Assembly (NCBI RefSeq): GCF_011044975.1
Contig: NZ_JAAKZV010000022.1
Coordinates: forward strand, 1 to 58,726
DNA: 58,726 nt
DNA from: Streptomyces coryli
Lineage (GTDB): Bacteria > Actinomycetota > Actinomycetes > Streptomycetales > Streptomycetaceae
Reading direction: 5' to 3'
A program made the position numbers and the translations under genes. The notes under the pieces are model-generated. The model was not told the origin of the DNA, searched no databases, and saw only the letters and a program-made list of their open reading frames with translations. This document shows positions 46,565 through 54,782 of this stretch, piece after piece; positions within the stretch are counted from its first letter, which is position 1; the number at the start of each line of letters is the position of its first letter.

Positions 46565-47508
46565 CGACGCTTTCGGAGACCACGCCCCCGGCACTGCCCC
46601 GACTAGGGCGTACGGAGCGGTGGTTGCTGGCGGTGGTGGTGCCGGCGGCGGCTGGGATCGGGACGTTAGGGCTGGCGTCGTCGTACGAGTCAGTGTCGGC
46701 CGCCGCCGCGCAGTGGGGGTTTGCCTCGCCGTGGATGCTGCCGATCGGTATCGACATCGCGATCCCGGTGTTCACCGCGGCCAACCTGCTGTTGATCCGC
46801 CTGGGCATGGCGCTGGCGTGGGTGCGGCTGGTGCCGTGGCTGTTGACCGGCGCGACCTGCTGGCTGAACGTCGCCTCCGGGCATTCGCTGTCGGCGAAGG
46901 TCGCGCACGGCGTGATGCCGCTGCTGTGGGTGGTGCTCTCGGAGATCGCCGGGCATGTGTACGCGGTCCGTACCGGAGTGGCCACCGGCCGACGGATGGA
47001 GACCATCCGGGCCTCGCGCTGGCTGCTGGCGTTCGGCTCCACCTTCAAGCTGTGGCGGCGGATGACCCTGTGGGAGATCACCTCCTACCGCCAGGGCCTG
47101 GAGCTGGAACGCCAGCGGCAACTGGCCCGCGCGGACCTGCGCCAGAAGCACGGCCGGCGCTGGCGCAAGCACACCCCGCGCCGCGAGCGGGTGCTGCTCA
47201 AATGGGGCGAGCTGGCCCCCGCCGACACCACTGAACCGCCGGCACCGCCGGAGCCGGAGACGCCCCGGAAGGCGCCCAAGCGTCAACCGCGACCGGCTCC
47301 GGGCAAGGCGCTACGACGCACCGCGGAGCAGCTGCTTGCCGACGCCCGCACCGTGACGGCCGATTGGCCGATCGAGCGGCTGAGTGCGGCGGCGATCCGG
47401 ACCGCGGTGGGCTGCTCGCAGGCCAACGCCCGCACCCTGCGCGAGCAGCTGCGCGGCGAACGCGACGGCGGGGAGTCGCCGCTGCACCTGGTCAGCGGTG
47501 TCCGCTGA
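46561..47508 (+). CDS. DUF2637 membrane protein (SpdB2-like, plasmid spread)
   Basis: 315 aa from ATG 46561. Four hydrophobic segments in the first ~140 residues (WLLAVVVPAAAGIGTLGLA, WMLPIGIDIAIPVFTAANL, LVPWLLTGATCWLNVA, VMPLLWVVLSEIAGHVYAV), then a basic and Pro-rich linker and a C-terminal HTH-like segment (LSAAAIRTAVGCSQANARTL). This is the full-length DUF2637 plan found in Streptomyces plasmids and AICEs, where Spd proteins help DNA spread within the mycelium after TraB-mediated transfer. The stop overlaps the next start (TGATG). Confidence 0.85.
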   Translation: MTTLSETTPPALPRLGRTERWLLAVVVPAAAGIGTLGLASSYESVSAAAAQWGFASPWMLPIGIDIAIPVFTAANLLLIRLGMALAWVRLVPWLLTGATCWLNVASGHSLSAKVAHGVMPLLWVVLSEIAGHVYAVRTGVATGRRMETIRASRWLLAFGSTFKLWRRMTLWEITSYRQGLELERQRQLARADLRQKHGRRWRKHTPRRERVLLKWGELAPADTTEPPAPPEPETPRKAPKRQPRPAPGKALRRTAEQLLADARTVTADWPIERLSAAAIRTAVGCSQANARTLREQLRGERDGGESPLHLVSGVR

Positions 47509-47888
47509 TGACCACTGCCTACGCGGAGTGCTACGACCCTTCCGGCGTCCGGTACGGCGTTCCTACCTACCCCTGGCGCATGGCCCCGGAGGGCCTGGCC
47601 ACCCGCCGCCAGTTGCGCGCCGCCGGCCTGCGGCCGGGCGGGCAGACGATCGCCGGGCAGCTGATGCGGCTCACCCGCCGCACCGGACAGCGTCGGATCG
47701 CCTACCTGTACCGGGTCGAGCTGGCCAAGCCCGTGCGGCCGATGACGCTGGCGAAGTGGGCCGCGTTCGACGCCGCAATGATCGCCCGCCGCACCTGCCC
47801 CAGCTGCCGGATCGAGCGCTGGTACTGCATCCCAACCGCCCGCGGCACCTGCAACGACTGCGCCACCCCACACGCCCAAGCCAGCTGA
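47508..47888 (+). CDS. RRQRL-motif zinc-binding AICE protein
   Basis: 126 aa from ATG 47508. It has the family signature GLATRRQLRAAGLRPGGQ and the pattern AYLYRVELAKPVRPMTLAKW, then a C-terminal zinc site CPSC...C...CNDC (RTCPSCRIERWYC, GTCNDCA). RRQRL-motif proteins are common in Streptomyces AICEs between the Spd and TraB genes; their job is unknown. Start is coupled to the DUF2637 gene stop. Confidence 0.8.
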   Translation: MTTAYAECYDPSGVRYGVPTYPWRMAPEGLATRRQLRAAGLRPGGQTIAGQLMRLTRRTGQRRIAYLYRVELAKPVRPMTLAKWAAFDAAMIARRTCPSCRIERWYCIPTARGTCNDCATPHAQAS

Positions 47889-47913
47889 CCCAACGACTCA
47901 AGGAGCGCAGACC

Positions 47914-48150
47914 ATGACCACTACGAGCAAGCACACGGCCCCGGCCGCAGCGGGGACGACGACTGAATTCCACTACGTCACCACCGTGCAGACCAGCAAG
48001 GGCGTGCTGAACACCCGCGATGGACTGCTCACAGTGCCCGCTGGCTACACCCGCCGGGACTGCTTCCACCATCTGATGAGCCAGCTCCGCGAGGAGTACG
48101 GCGACCCGCTCTCGGTCCTGTACTTCGCGCTGGAGCCCAACCACCTCTGA
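47914..48150 (+). CDS. Small conserved AICE protein
   Basis: 78 aa from ATG 47914, with AAGGAG upstream. FHYVTTVQTSKGVLNTRDGL, then TVPAGYTRRDCFHHLMSQLR. Similar short proteins sit between the RRQRL protein and the TraB-like gene of Streptomyces AICEs. No known domain. Confidence 0.65.
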   Translation: MTTTSKHTAPAAAGTTTEFHYVTTVQTSKGVLNTRDGLLTVPAGYTRRDCFHHLMSQLREEYGDPLSVLYFALEPNHL

Positions 48151-48231
48151 CTCCGCCTGCAGGCCCGACCCTGCCCGCCAAGACAAGTGGTCGGGCCCCG
48201 GCGACTCCCTCATCTCAGGAGCGTGGACATC

Positions 48232-50574
48232 GTGTCCGAGAAGACGATCCATCGCCAGCCGCAGGCGCCCGACGCGCCGGAAGCGGAGCTGGCCACCGTG
48301 GTGCCGTTCCGCAAAACGGCACCCGACCCGACCCCGACCGCCGACACGACCGAGGCGCTTGAGTCGCCTCTTCTCCTCCCCGACGCGTCGCCCGACCCCG
48401 CAGCCGACCCGCACCCCGACCGGTCGGGGCCCCAGTCAGCCGACCCTTTGGCACCCGGCGAGGTCCGGCCGGGCGAGTGGGTCGCCGACCTGCCGGACGA
48501 GAAGGCGGCCGACGACGACGCCGACGGTGTCACAGAGGGCGCCCCGGTCGACCCGCCGCGCGAGGCCTACCCGACCTCGCTGAAGGAGTGGATGGAGGCG
48601 CACGACAAGGCGCGCCGTCCGGTCCTTCCCGCCTGGTTGCGCACGCCCAAGGAGCGGCAGATGGTGTGGCGTTGGGCGCTGCGCCACTACGGCACCACCG
48701 CGACCTATCACGGGGTGCGGCTGCCGATCGTGTACACCCCGAAGATCCTCGGCTATGCCCCGCGCGGCGCCTGGCGCTGGATGCGGTCGGCGGGTCGCTG
48801 GATGCTCGACGCCGAAGGCGCCCCCCTGCGGGCCGCGGCCGTGGCGCAGGAGGAGACGGCCGACTACCTGAAGCTGTCCCGGCAGCGCGACGCCCGGGTG
48901 AAGCTGCGCTGCATCCTCACCGCTCTCGCCTCGGTGGTGGGCCTGCCGGCCGCGCTGGCGGTCTACGTGCTGGCCCCGGCCTGGCTGCTCGCGCTGCTGC
49001 TGACGTCGTCCACCACCGCGGCTGGCGTCGCCGGAGCGCCGAAGGACCGGCCGCTGATCGACGCGGCCAAGGTGTCCTTCCGCAAGCGCAAGCTGTCGTC
49101 CGACATCATCACCCGGGCCTACACCGGTGCCGGGCTGACCAAGCCAGACCAGGGCATCACCTTCCCCCGTCCGATCGGCCGGGACGGTGAGGGCTGGCGA
49201 GTTGTGGTGGACCTGCCGTACGGCAAGACCTTCGAGGACGCCGTCAAGGTCCACAAGCGCATCGCGTCGGGCATCGACATCGCCCCCACCCAGCTGTTCT
49301 TGGACAAGGACGAGACGTCCGCGCGGCGCGTAGTGATGTGGATCGCCGACCGCGATCCGCTGGCGGTGCCGGCCGGGCCGACGCCGCTGCTGGGCCGCAC
49401 CAGGGTGGACTTCTGGGAGCCCTTCCCGTGGGGTGTGGACGAGCGCGGCAACCTCGTGGAGATCTCGATGCTGTGGACGTCGCTGCTGGTCGGTGCGGTG
49501 CCGCGGCAGGGCAAGACGTTCTCCGCCCGCACCATCGCGCTCGCTGCGGCGCTGGATCCGCACGTGCGGTTGTACATCTTCGACGGCAAAGCCTCCCCGG
49601 ACTGGCGCAAGTTCACCAAGGTCGCGCACCGGATCGCCTTCGGCGTGGTGCCCAAGAAGGGCGTCGACCCGGTAGCGCACCTGCTCGCCTCGCTGCTGGA
49701 ACTCAAGTCAGATGTGGAGGACCGCTACCACCGGCTCTCCGAGCTGCCGCCGCACATCTGCCCGGAGGGCAAGCTCACCGAGGACATCGCCCGGGACAAG
49801 CGCTACAACATGCCGCTGACCCTGGTCGTCGTCGATGAGGTGCAGGAGTACATCTCCCACCCGATCTACGGCAAAGAGATCCTGGAACTGCTGGTCTTCC
49901 TGGTCCGCGTCGCCCCGGCGGTCGGGGTATCGGTGGAGACCTCGACACAGAAGCCGGACGACAAGGCCTGCCCCTCGGAGTTCCGCGACCAGCACCAGGC
50001 CCGCTTCTGCCTGCGCGTTGGCGCCTACCAGGTCTCCGAAGCCGTGCTCGGCGCCGGCTCGTACGGCGAAGGCCTGGACGCCTCCCGGCTGCTGAAGTCC
50101 CACAAGGGCGTCGGCCTGCTCAAGGGCATGTCCGACGACTCCGGCCTGGTGCGCACCTACCTCGCCGACGGCCGCGACGCCAACACCATCCTGACCCGCG
50201 CCCGCAAGCTGCGCGAGGACGAGGGCTGGCTGTCCGGCGACGCCGCCGGGGAGAGCGTGGCGCCGGCGGCAGGGGAGATGGTCCTGGACGACGTCGCATC
50301 CGTCTTCGGCTCCGGCAAGCGCGAGACGCAGTTGTGGTCGGAGACCATCGTCGACCGCCTCGCGAACGCCAACTCCGAGGCCTACGGCGCCTGGGCGGAC
50401 CTGGAGGGCCGCGCCAAGGCCGACCAGCTCAACGCGGCGCTCAAGCCGTACGGCATCGAGTCCGTCCAGATCGGCCGCCGCATCGACGGCAAGACCGTCA
50501 ACAAGCGCGGCATCCGCCGCGACGACATCCACACCGCAATAACGGAGCGTGACAAGAAACGCTCCGGCGGATGA
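48232..50574 (+). CDS. traB: TraB-like FtsK/SpoIIIE DNA translocase (conjugation)
   Basis: 780 aa from GTG 48232 (AGGAG about 10 bases upstream). The N-terminal ~130 residues are Pro/Asp-rich and disordered; two close hydrophobic segments (LRCILTALASVVGLPAALAV, YVLAPAWLLALLL, about 220-260) anchor it in the membrane. Walker A is GAVPRQGKTFS (421-431), Walker B TLVVVDEVQEYI. A C-terminal winged-helix-like region follows (ADQLNAALKPYGIESVQIGR). AICEs and Streptomyces plasmids transfer double-stranded DNA with a single FtsK-like hexamer that recognises short repeats at clt. A cluster of GCTAGC palindromes begins 10 bp after the stop. Confidence 0.9.
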   Translation: MSEKTIHRQPQAPDAPEAELATVVPFRKTAPDPTPTADTTEALESPLLLPDASPDPAADPHPDRSGPQSADPLAPGEVRPGEWVADLPDEKAADDDADGVTEGAPVDPPREAYPTSLKEWMEAHDKARRPVLPAWLRTPKERQMVWRWALRHYGTTATYHGVRLPIVYTPKILGYAPRGAWRWMRSAGRWMLDAEGAPLRAAAVAQEETADYLKLSRQRDARVKLRCILTALASVVGLPAALAVYVLAPAWLLALLLTSSTTAAGVAGAPKDRPLIDAAKVSFRKRKLSSDIITRAYTGAGLTKPDQGITFPRPIGRDGEGWRVVVDLPYGKTFEDAVKVHKRIASGIDIAPTQLFLDKDETSARRVVMWIADRDPLAVPAGPTPLLGRTRVDFWEPFPWGVDERGNLVEISMLWTSLLVGAVPRQGKTFSARTIALAAALDPHVRLYIFDGKASPDWRKFTKVAHRIAFGVVPKKGVDPVAHLLASLLELKSDVEDRYHRLSELPPHICPEGKLTEDIARDKRYNMPLTLVVVDEVQEYISHPIYGKEILELLVFLVRVAPAVGVSVETSTQKPDDKACPSEFRDQHQARFCLRVGAYQVSEAVLGAGSYGEGLDASRLLKSHKGVGLLKGMSDDSGLVRTYLADGRDANTILTRARKLREDEGWLSGDAAGESVAPAAGEMVLDDVASVFGSGKRETQLWSETIVDRLANANSEAYGAWADLEGRAKADQLNAALKPYGIESVQIGRRIDGKTVNKRGIRRDDIHTAITERDKKRSGG

Positions 50575-50584
50575 CCCCCGCGGG

Positions 50585-50670
50585 TTGCTAGCGCTAGCAA
50601 TCGACCTCGCTAGCGCTAGCAACCTCGCTAGCAACCAAAAGAACACCTGATCAGGTCGCTAGCGACTAGC
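50585..50670. repeat. GCTAGC palindrome cluster, clt-like candidate
   Basis: Six exact GCTAGC hexamers start at 50587, 50593, 50609, 50615, 50627 and 50658, with an ACTAGC variant at 50665. The first pair forms the 16-bp perfect palindrome TTGCTAGCGCTAGCAA (50585-50600). ACCTGATCAGGT (50645-50656) and GTCGCTAGCGAC (50655-50666) are further palindromes. TAG-containing words are rare in this DNA. The cluster lies immediately downstream of traB, where the cis-acting transfer locus of Streptomyces plasmids is found. Confidence 0.7.
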
Positions 50671-50714
50671 GACCGTGGCCCCGCACGTCCCAAAACAGGC
50701 CCCGGAGGCCCCCG

Positions 50715-51017
50715 ATGAGCTTCTTCCTGAACGCTAGCGCCCTCGCGCTGCTGGTCACGCTCGGTTACGCCGCTGTGTGCTCGGTCAGCCCGTACCGCAA
50801 CTGCCGCAAGTGCCGCGGCTTCGGCTTCAAGACCAAGACCACCCGCATCACGAAGCGGCTCAAGCGCGGCAAGGACTGCCGCCGCTGCCACGGCCACGGC
50901 ATCCGCATCCGCCGCGGCCGGCACTGGTGGAACCTCGCCCGCCGCCTGCACCGCCGCGGCACCCCCGACGCCGCCCAGACCGCCGCCCGCAACGCCGCGC
51001 AGAGGAGTCCGCGATGA
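50715..51017 (+). CDS. Small membrane protein with CxxCxGxG zinc-finger motifs
   Basis: 100 aa from ATG 50715. One N-terminal transmembrane helix (ALALLVTLGYAAVCSV), then two Cys pairs spaced as in the DnaJ-type zinc finger (CRKCRGFGF and CRRCHGHGI) and a strongly basic tail. Such proteins occur beside spd genes of AICEs and could bind nucleic acid at the membrane during spread. The gene begins just after the GCTAGC cluster, which even reaches its fifth to eighth codons (50733-50738). Confidence 0.7.
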   Translation: MSFFLNASALALLVTLGYAAVCSVSPYRNCRKCRGFGFKTKTTRITKRLKRGKDCRRCHGHGIRIRRGRHWWNLARRLHRRGTPDAAQTAARNAAQRSPR

Positions 51018-51208
51018 CCATCACCGTCTCCGTCGTACTGCTGCTCGGCATCGCCGTCGCCGTGCTGATCCGCTTCAAGGCCGTCGCCGTCGGCGCCGCC
51101 GTGGTGGTGCTGCTCTTCGGCTTCTACCTCTCCGACACCGGCGCCGCCCCCACCATCCGCGAACTGACCACCTCGATCGCCAACGCCGTCCGCGACATCG
51201 GCAACTAG
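51014..51208 (+). CDS. Small hydrophobic AICE protein
   Basis: 64 aa from ATG 51014, overlapping the previous stop by 4 bases (AGAGGAG upstream). Two adjacent hydrophobic segments (VSVVLLLGIAVAVLI, AVAVGAAVVVLLFGFYLS) and a short soluble end. Spd-like position and size; no specific family. Confidence 0.65.
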   Translation: MTITVSVVLLLGIAVAVLIRFKAVAVGAAVVVLLFGFYLSDTGAAPTIRELTTSIANAVRDIGN

Positions 51209-51225
51209 ATTCCAGGAGACCCAAG

Positions 51226-51669
51226 ATGACCCACCTGAGCCCGGACCGCCGCCCGCCAGCCACGGTCCACCACCCCATACCCCTCACCACCGAGCAGCCG
51301 CACGCCGCGCCGCTCGCCCCGCGCCCCGACGGCATCCCCGACGTGACCCAGGTGCAGCTGCCCGACGGCCGCATCGTCACCGGCTACACCCTCACCCACA
51401 CCCAGCCGACCGGCCCCGCGCGGCCTGCGGCGGTGAGCCCGCTAGCGAAAAACCTCGCGCTGGCCGGCATCGGCTTCGCCGCCGTCTGCGGCGGGCTGAT
51501 CCTGCTCACCAGCTTCATCACCGCCCTCGCGAACCTAGTGATGAACCTGATCATCCTCGTTGCCGTCGTCGCCGGCCTGTACGTCGTTCTGCAGATCTTC
51601 GGCGGCGGCGGCGGGACGACGGTCAACGCCCGCAAGGCGATCTTCAAAAGCAACCGGTTCTACGGCTGA
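51226..51669 (+). CDS. SpdA-like membrane protein
   Basis: 147 aa from ATG 51226 with CAGGAGA upstream. Soluble N-terminus with VTQVQLPDGRIVTGYTL, then two transmembrane helices (LALAGIGFAAVCGGLILLTS, LVMNLIILVAVVAGLYVVLQ) and a Gly-rich end. Matches the arrangement of spread-associated membrane proteins in AICEs. It follows other Spd-like genes in the operon. Confidence 0.65.
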   Translation: MTHLSPDRRPPATVHHPIPLTTEQPHAAPLAPRPDGIPDVTQVQLPDGRIVTGYTLTHTQPTGPARPAAVSPLAKNLALAGIGFAAVCGGLILLTSFITALANLVMNLIILVAVVAGLYVVLQIFGGGGGTTVNARKAIFKSNRFYG

Positions 51670-51684
51670 CACGAGGTGACCTCC

Positions 51685-52290
51685 ATGACCATCCCCGACC
51701 GCGACTGGGGCCCACGCACACTGGCCCTGGTCGACCACGAACACGACCGCGACGCTGCCGACGACGGCCGCTCCCGCTACGGCGCCTACCTGCGCGTACG
51801 CGGCTACCAGTTACACGAGCCTGGCCAGCCTGCAACCCCACTGCCCCCGGCGGAGTTCGCCGCCGGCGCGTGGACCATCGCCACAAGCCCGATCATGTCT
51901 CCCGGCTACGTGCGCATCCGCCCCGACCTGCTCGGCATTCGGCCCGGATTCGGCGACGGCCGGCTCTACCTCGATGTGCAGCTGCCGCTGCCGCAGCAGG
52001 CGCTCAAGGCCGACACCGCCATCCCGTACAACTGGCGGGACTGGCAGGGCGAATCGGCTGCTGGCGACCGCTACCGCTACCGCGAAGAGCCACGCTTCGA
52101 CGGCCGCCCGAACCTGCTCACCCATGCAGTCCTGCGCATCCCCGTGGACGAGACCTGGCAGCTGCCGGACCAGACCCACACCACCGGCGACGGCCTGACC
52201 GCTCAGGCACAGGCCGCGGTCGCTGCCCTTGCGCGCGGCGTCAACCGCGACGCAGGCCCGATGGCCGCCGCGCTGCTCGGGGAGGCCTGA
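51685..52290 (+). CDS. Conserved AICE hypothetical protein
   Basis: About 201 aa. ATG 51685 fits the GAGG about 9 bases upstream better than the GTG at 51676. Soluble, with DWGPRTLALVDHEHDRDAAD, RLYLDVQLPLPQQALKADTA, and LTHAVLRIPVDETWQLPDQT. No catalytic pattern or known domain. The stop overlaps the start of the next gene (TGATG), so both belong to the operon. Confidence 0.65.
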   Translation: MTIPDRDWGPRTLALVDHEHDRDAADDGRSRYGAYLRVRGYQLHEPGQPATPLPPAEFAAGAWTIATSPIMSPGYVRIRPDLLGIRPGFGDGRLYLDVQLPLPQQALKADTAIPYNWRDWQGESAAGDRYRYREEPRFDGRPNLLTHAVLRIPVDETWQLPDQTHTTGDGLTAQAQAAVAALARGVNRDAGPMAAALLGEA

Positions 52291-52481
52291 TGCGCACCCT
52301 GGGCCACCCCCTCAAGGTCGGCATCCACGAGGGCTACACCATCGCGCTGACCTGCGAGGTCGTGAAGGGCTGGACCTGGTTCTGGTGGCACGCCTGGGCA
52401 CCCGACGGCTCCTACGTCGGACAGGCCAACCGCGGGGACATGCTCGCCGATCTCATCGCCGAACATGCCGCCCAGCGCTGA
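52290..52481 (+). CDS. Short AICE protein, Trp-rich
   Basis: 63 aa from ATG 52290, translationally coupled to the preceding stop. VGIHEGYTIALTCEVVKGWT then WFWWHAWAPDGSYVGQ. Small beta-rich protein, function unknown. Confidence 0.6.
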   Translation: MRTLGHPLKVGIHEGYTIALTCEVVKGWTWFWWHAWAPDGSYVGQANRGDMLADLIAEHAAQR

Positions 52482-52566
52482 AGTCCTCCCGCCCGACGCG
52501 CCGGTCATCGAGCCCGCGCCGGGCGGGACACCACCGCACACCCACCGGATCGAAGGAGAACGCACG

Positions 52567-53127
52567 ATGACTGATCTCGACACCACATCGGCCGTACCGA
52601 TTGCCGCCCCGACAGAGGGCTGGCTGCCGCAGCTGCGAGAGCTGGCCGCCGCGTACACCGCGCGCGTGGAGAAGGAGCGGGAAGAGGAGGAGCGCGAGCA
52701 GCTGCGGAGCCAGCGCGCGCAGGAGAGCGCCGATCGGCAGTGCGCCGCGGCGCGGGCAGCGGAGTACGTCGAGTACTGCTTCCCCGAGACGCTGGCGCGG
52801 GTGCTTCCGGCCGAGGACTGGGTCGGCTATCCGCAACTGCATGTGGACGTGCACGGGAAGCGGGCCGACAAGTGCGCGGTGGCTTACCTCGGTGATGGGC
52901 TGTTCCTGCGCTACATCAGCCGTAGCCGCCACGCGGACGGCTACTTCGACGGCTACGTCGACGTCATGGAGCTGATCCAGCCGTGCGCCTGCGGCAACTA
53001 CATCGAGCACCTGGACATCACCGATGACGACGCGCTCAGCCTCGTACTCGCCGACGGTGCGCACTCTGCCCAGTGCGTCAACGCCTGCACCCCCACGTAT
53101 GACCCCGCCAACCCCCGACCCTGGTGA
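52567..53127 (+). CDS. Conserved AICE hypothetical protein
   Basis: 186 aa from ATG 52567 (GAAGGAG upstream). A coiled-coil rich stretch (EKEREEEEREQLRSQRAQES) separates an N-terminal helix from a domain with DKCAVAYLGDGLFLRYISRS and CACGNYIEHLDI. Cys pairs at CACG and later QCVNAC might bind zinc. Not recognised. It lies just before the DnaQ-like gene. Confidence 0.6.
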   Translation: MTDLDTTSAVPIAAPTEGWLPQLRELAAAYTARVEKEREEEEREQLRSQRAQESADRQCAAARAAEYVEYCFPETLARVLPAEDWVGYPQLHVDVHGKRADKCAVAYLGDGLFLRYISRSRHADGYFDGYVDVMELIQPCACGNYIEHLDITDDDALSLVLADGAHSAQCVNACTPTYDPANPRPW

Positions 53128-53141
53128 AGGAGACCGAACCG

Positions 53142-53849
53142 ATGACACCGACCGCCCACACGTGGGCCGACGACCGCATGGTGGCCGTCGACTTCGAGAG
53201 CACCGGCACCGACCCGGAGACGGCCCGTATCGTCGCCGCGGCCGTCGTCGCAGTCGGCGGGGGAGACCCGGCCGTCGCCGGGTCTTGGACCGTTGACCCC
53301 GGCATCGACATCCCCGCAGAGGCCGCGGCTATCCACGGCATCACCACTGAGCGCGCCAAGGCCGAAGGCTGCACCCCATATGCCGCGGTGCGCGACATCG
53401 TCAACGCGATCGATGAGTTCACGGAGTCTGGCGCTGCCCTGGTCACGTTCAAGGCCCCGTACACGCTGACGATGCTGCTGCGCGAGTGCACACGGCAGGG
53501 GATCAAGCCCCCGCAGCGGCTGCACCCGGTCATCGATCCGTCCGTGCTGGACAAGCACGTCGACGCGTTCCGTAGGGGCAAGCGCACCCTGGCGGCGCTG
53601 TGCCGGCACTACCAGGTGCAGCAGGGTGAGGCGCACGAACCGAGTGCTGACGCCCTCGCCGCGGCCCGGCTCGCCTGGCGGCTCGCGCATACCTACCCCG
53701 ACATCGGTGCCCGCGAGCTGCAGGAGCTGCACGCACTGCAGATCAGGTGGGCGGACGAGCAGGCCGACGGCCTGCGTCGTTACCTCCGCCGCAGCGACCC
53801 GACCGCGCAGGTCGACGGCCGCTGGCCCGTGATTCCAACCAGGAAGTAG
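53142..53849 (+). CDS. DnaQ-like (DEDDh) 3'-5' exonuclease family protein, Exo II Asp missing
   Basis: 235 aa from ATG 53142 (GAAGGAG 10 bases upstream). Exo I is intact (VAVDFESTGTD, D17 and E19), IHGIT (about 64-68) is present and the Exo III-type end is HEPSADA (H165, D170). The Exo II region, normally N-x-x-Y/F-D, reads FKAPYTLTML: the Asn is Lys104 and the Asp is Thr108. A metal ligand is therefore lost, and exonuclease activity may be absent or altered. Placed between small AICE genes and the Prim-Pol, where intact DnaQ-like proteins are usual. Confidence 0.8.
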   Translation: MTPTAHTWADDRMVAVDFESTGTDPETARIVAAAVVAVGGGDPAVAGSWTVDPGIDIPAEAAAIHGITTERAKAEGCTPYAAVRDIVNAIDEFTESGAALVTFKAPYTLTMLLRECTRQGIKPPQRLHPVIDPSVLDKHVDAFRRGKRTLAALCRHYQVQQGEAHEPSADALAAARLAWRLAHTYPDIGARELQELHALQIRWADEQADGLRRYLRRSDPTAQVDGRWPVIPTRK

Positions 53850-53936
53850 GGACGCCCGCGGGCGGGTGACTCCGGCCAAGGATCACCACCCGCCCGCGGC
53901 TCCCGGTCCCATCACAGAACACAGGGAGACCCCAGA

Positions 53937-54782
53937 ATGCCCCATCCTGAAGTCGAGCGGCAGCTCAGGGCGGCGCTTGACGCCGCGCGACGCGGCTGGC
54001 ACGTCTTTCCCGTGGCCGCTGGCGACAAGCCCCCGGCGATCGCGGCGTGGGAGGCTCACGCCACCACCGACCGGCAGCGCATTCACGAGACCTGGCACAG
54101 CCGCCTCTACAACATCGGCATCGCGGCCGGCCCTTCCGGTTTGGTCGTCGTCGACCTCGACGTACCGAAGGACCCTGCTGACGTGCCGCCCCAGGAGTGG
54201 AGGCAGCGGGGCGTACGCGACGGCATGGATACCTTCGCGGCTCTGTGTGAGCGGCATGGGCAGCCGTTCCCGGACTCCACGTACTCCGTGCGTACGCGAG
54301 CTGGTGGCATGCACCTGTACTTCACCGCTCCGCCAGGCCGACGCATCCCGAACACGGTCGAGAAGCACGGCTGGAAGGTCGACACCCGCGCCCGCGGCGG
54401 CTACGTACTCGGGGCGGGCAGCGTCGTTGAGGGCCGTCCGTATGAGTTAGTAGTCGACGCTCCGGCCGCGCCGTTGCCGGACTGGCTCGCGCAGCTGCTC
54501 GCGGCGCGCCCGGTTCCCGCCGAACCTTCCCGCCCGCTGTCGGCACCGGGCGCGCCGTTGGGCCGTCGCGCCCAAGGGCTACTTCGCTTCGTACTGGAGG
54601 CAGGAGCAGGAGAACGCAACAACCGGCTCTACTGGGCGGCGCTTCGGGTGCATGAGAACGGTCACCAGGTGCCGGCTGTGACGGCGGCGCTGCTGGACGC
54701 GGCGCTGCACGTGGGGCTGTCGGAGCGTGAGGCCCGCGCCACCGTCGCTTCCGCGGCTCGCCGCGCGGGAGGGCAGCGATGA
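53937..54782 (+). CDS. AICE bifunctional DNA primase/polymerase (Prim-Pol)
   Basis: 281 aa from ATG 53937. It has the archaeo-eukaryotic Prim-Pol signature: VVVDLD metal site (D73, D75), GGMHLYF, and VDTRARGGYVLGAGS. WHVFPVAAGDKPPAI at the start is typical of the domain. It lacks the fused helicase part of larger Prim-Pols; the ATPase is encoded by the next gene, which overlaps by 4 bases. Together they should make the AICE's replication complex, replacing RepSA-type rolling-circle initiation. Confidence 0.88.
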   Translation: MPHPEVERQLRAALDAARRGWHVFPVAAGDKPPAIAAWEAHATTDRQRIHETWHSRLYNIGIAAGPSGLVVVDLDVPKDPADVPPQEWRQRGVRDGMDTFAALCERHGQPFPDSTYSVRTRAGGMHLYFTAPPGRRIPNTVEKHGWKVDTRARGGYVLGAGSVVEGRPYELVVDAPAAPLPDWLAQLLAARPVPAEPSRPLSAPGAPLGRRAQGLLRFVLEAGAGERNNRLYWAALRVHENGHQVPAVTAALLDAALHVGLSEREARATVASAARRAGGQR

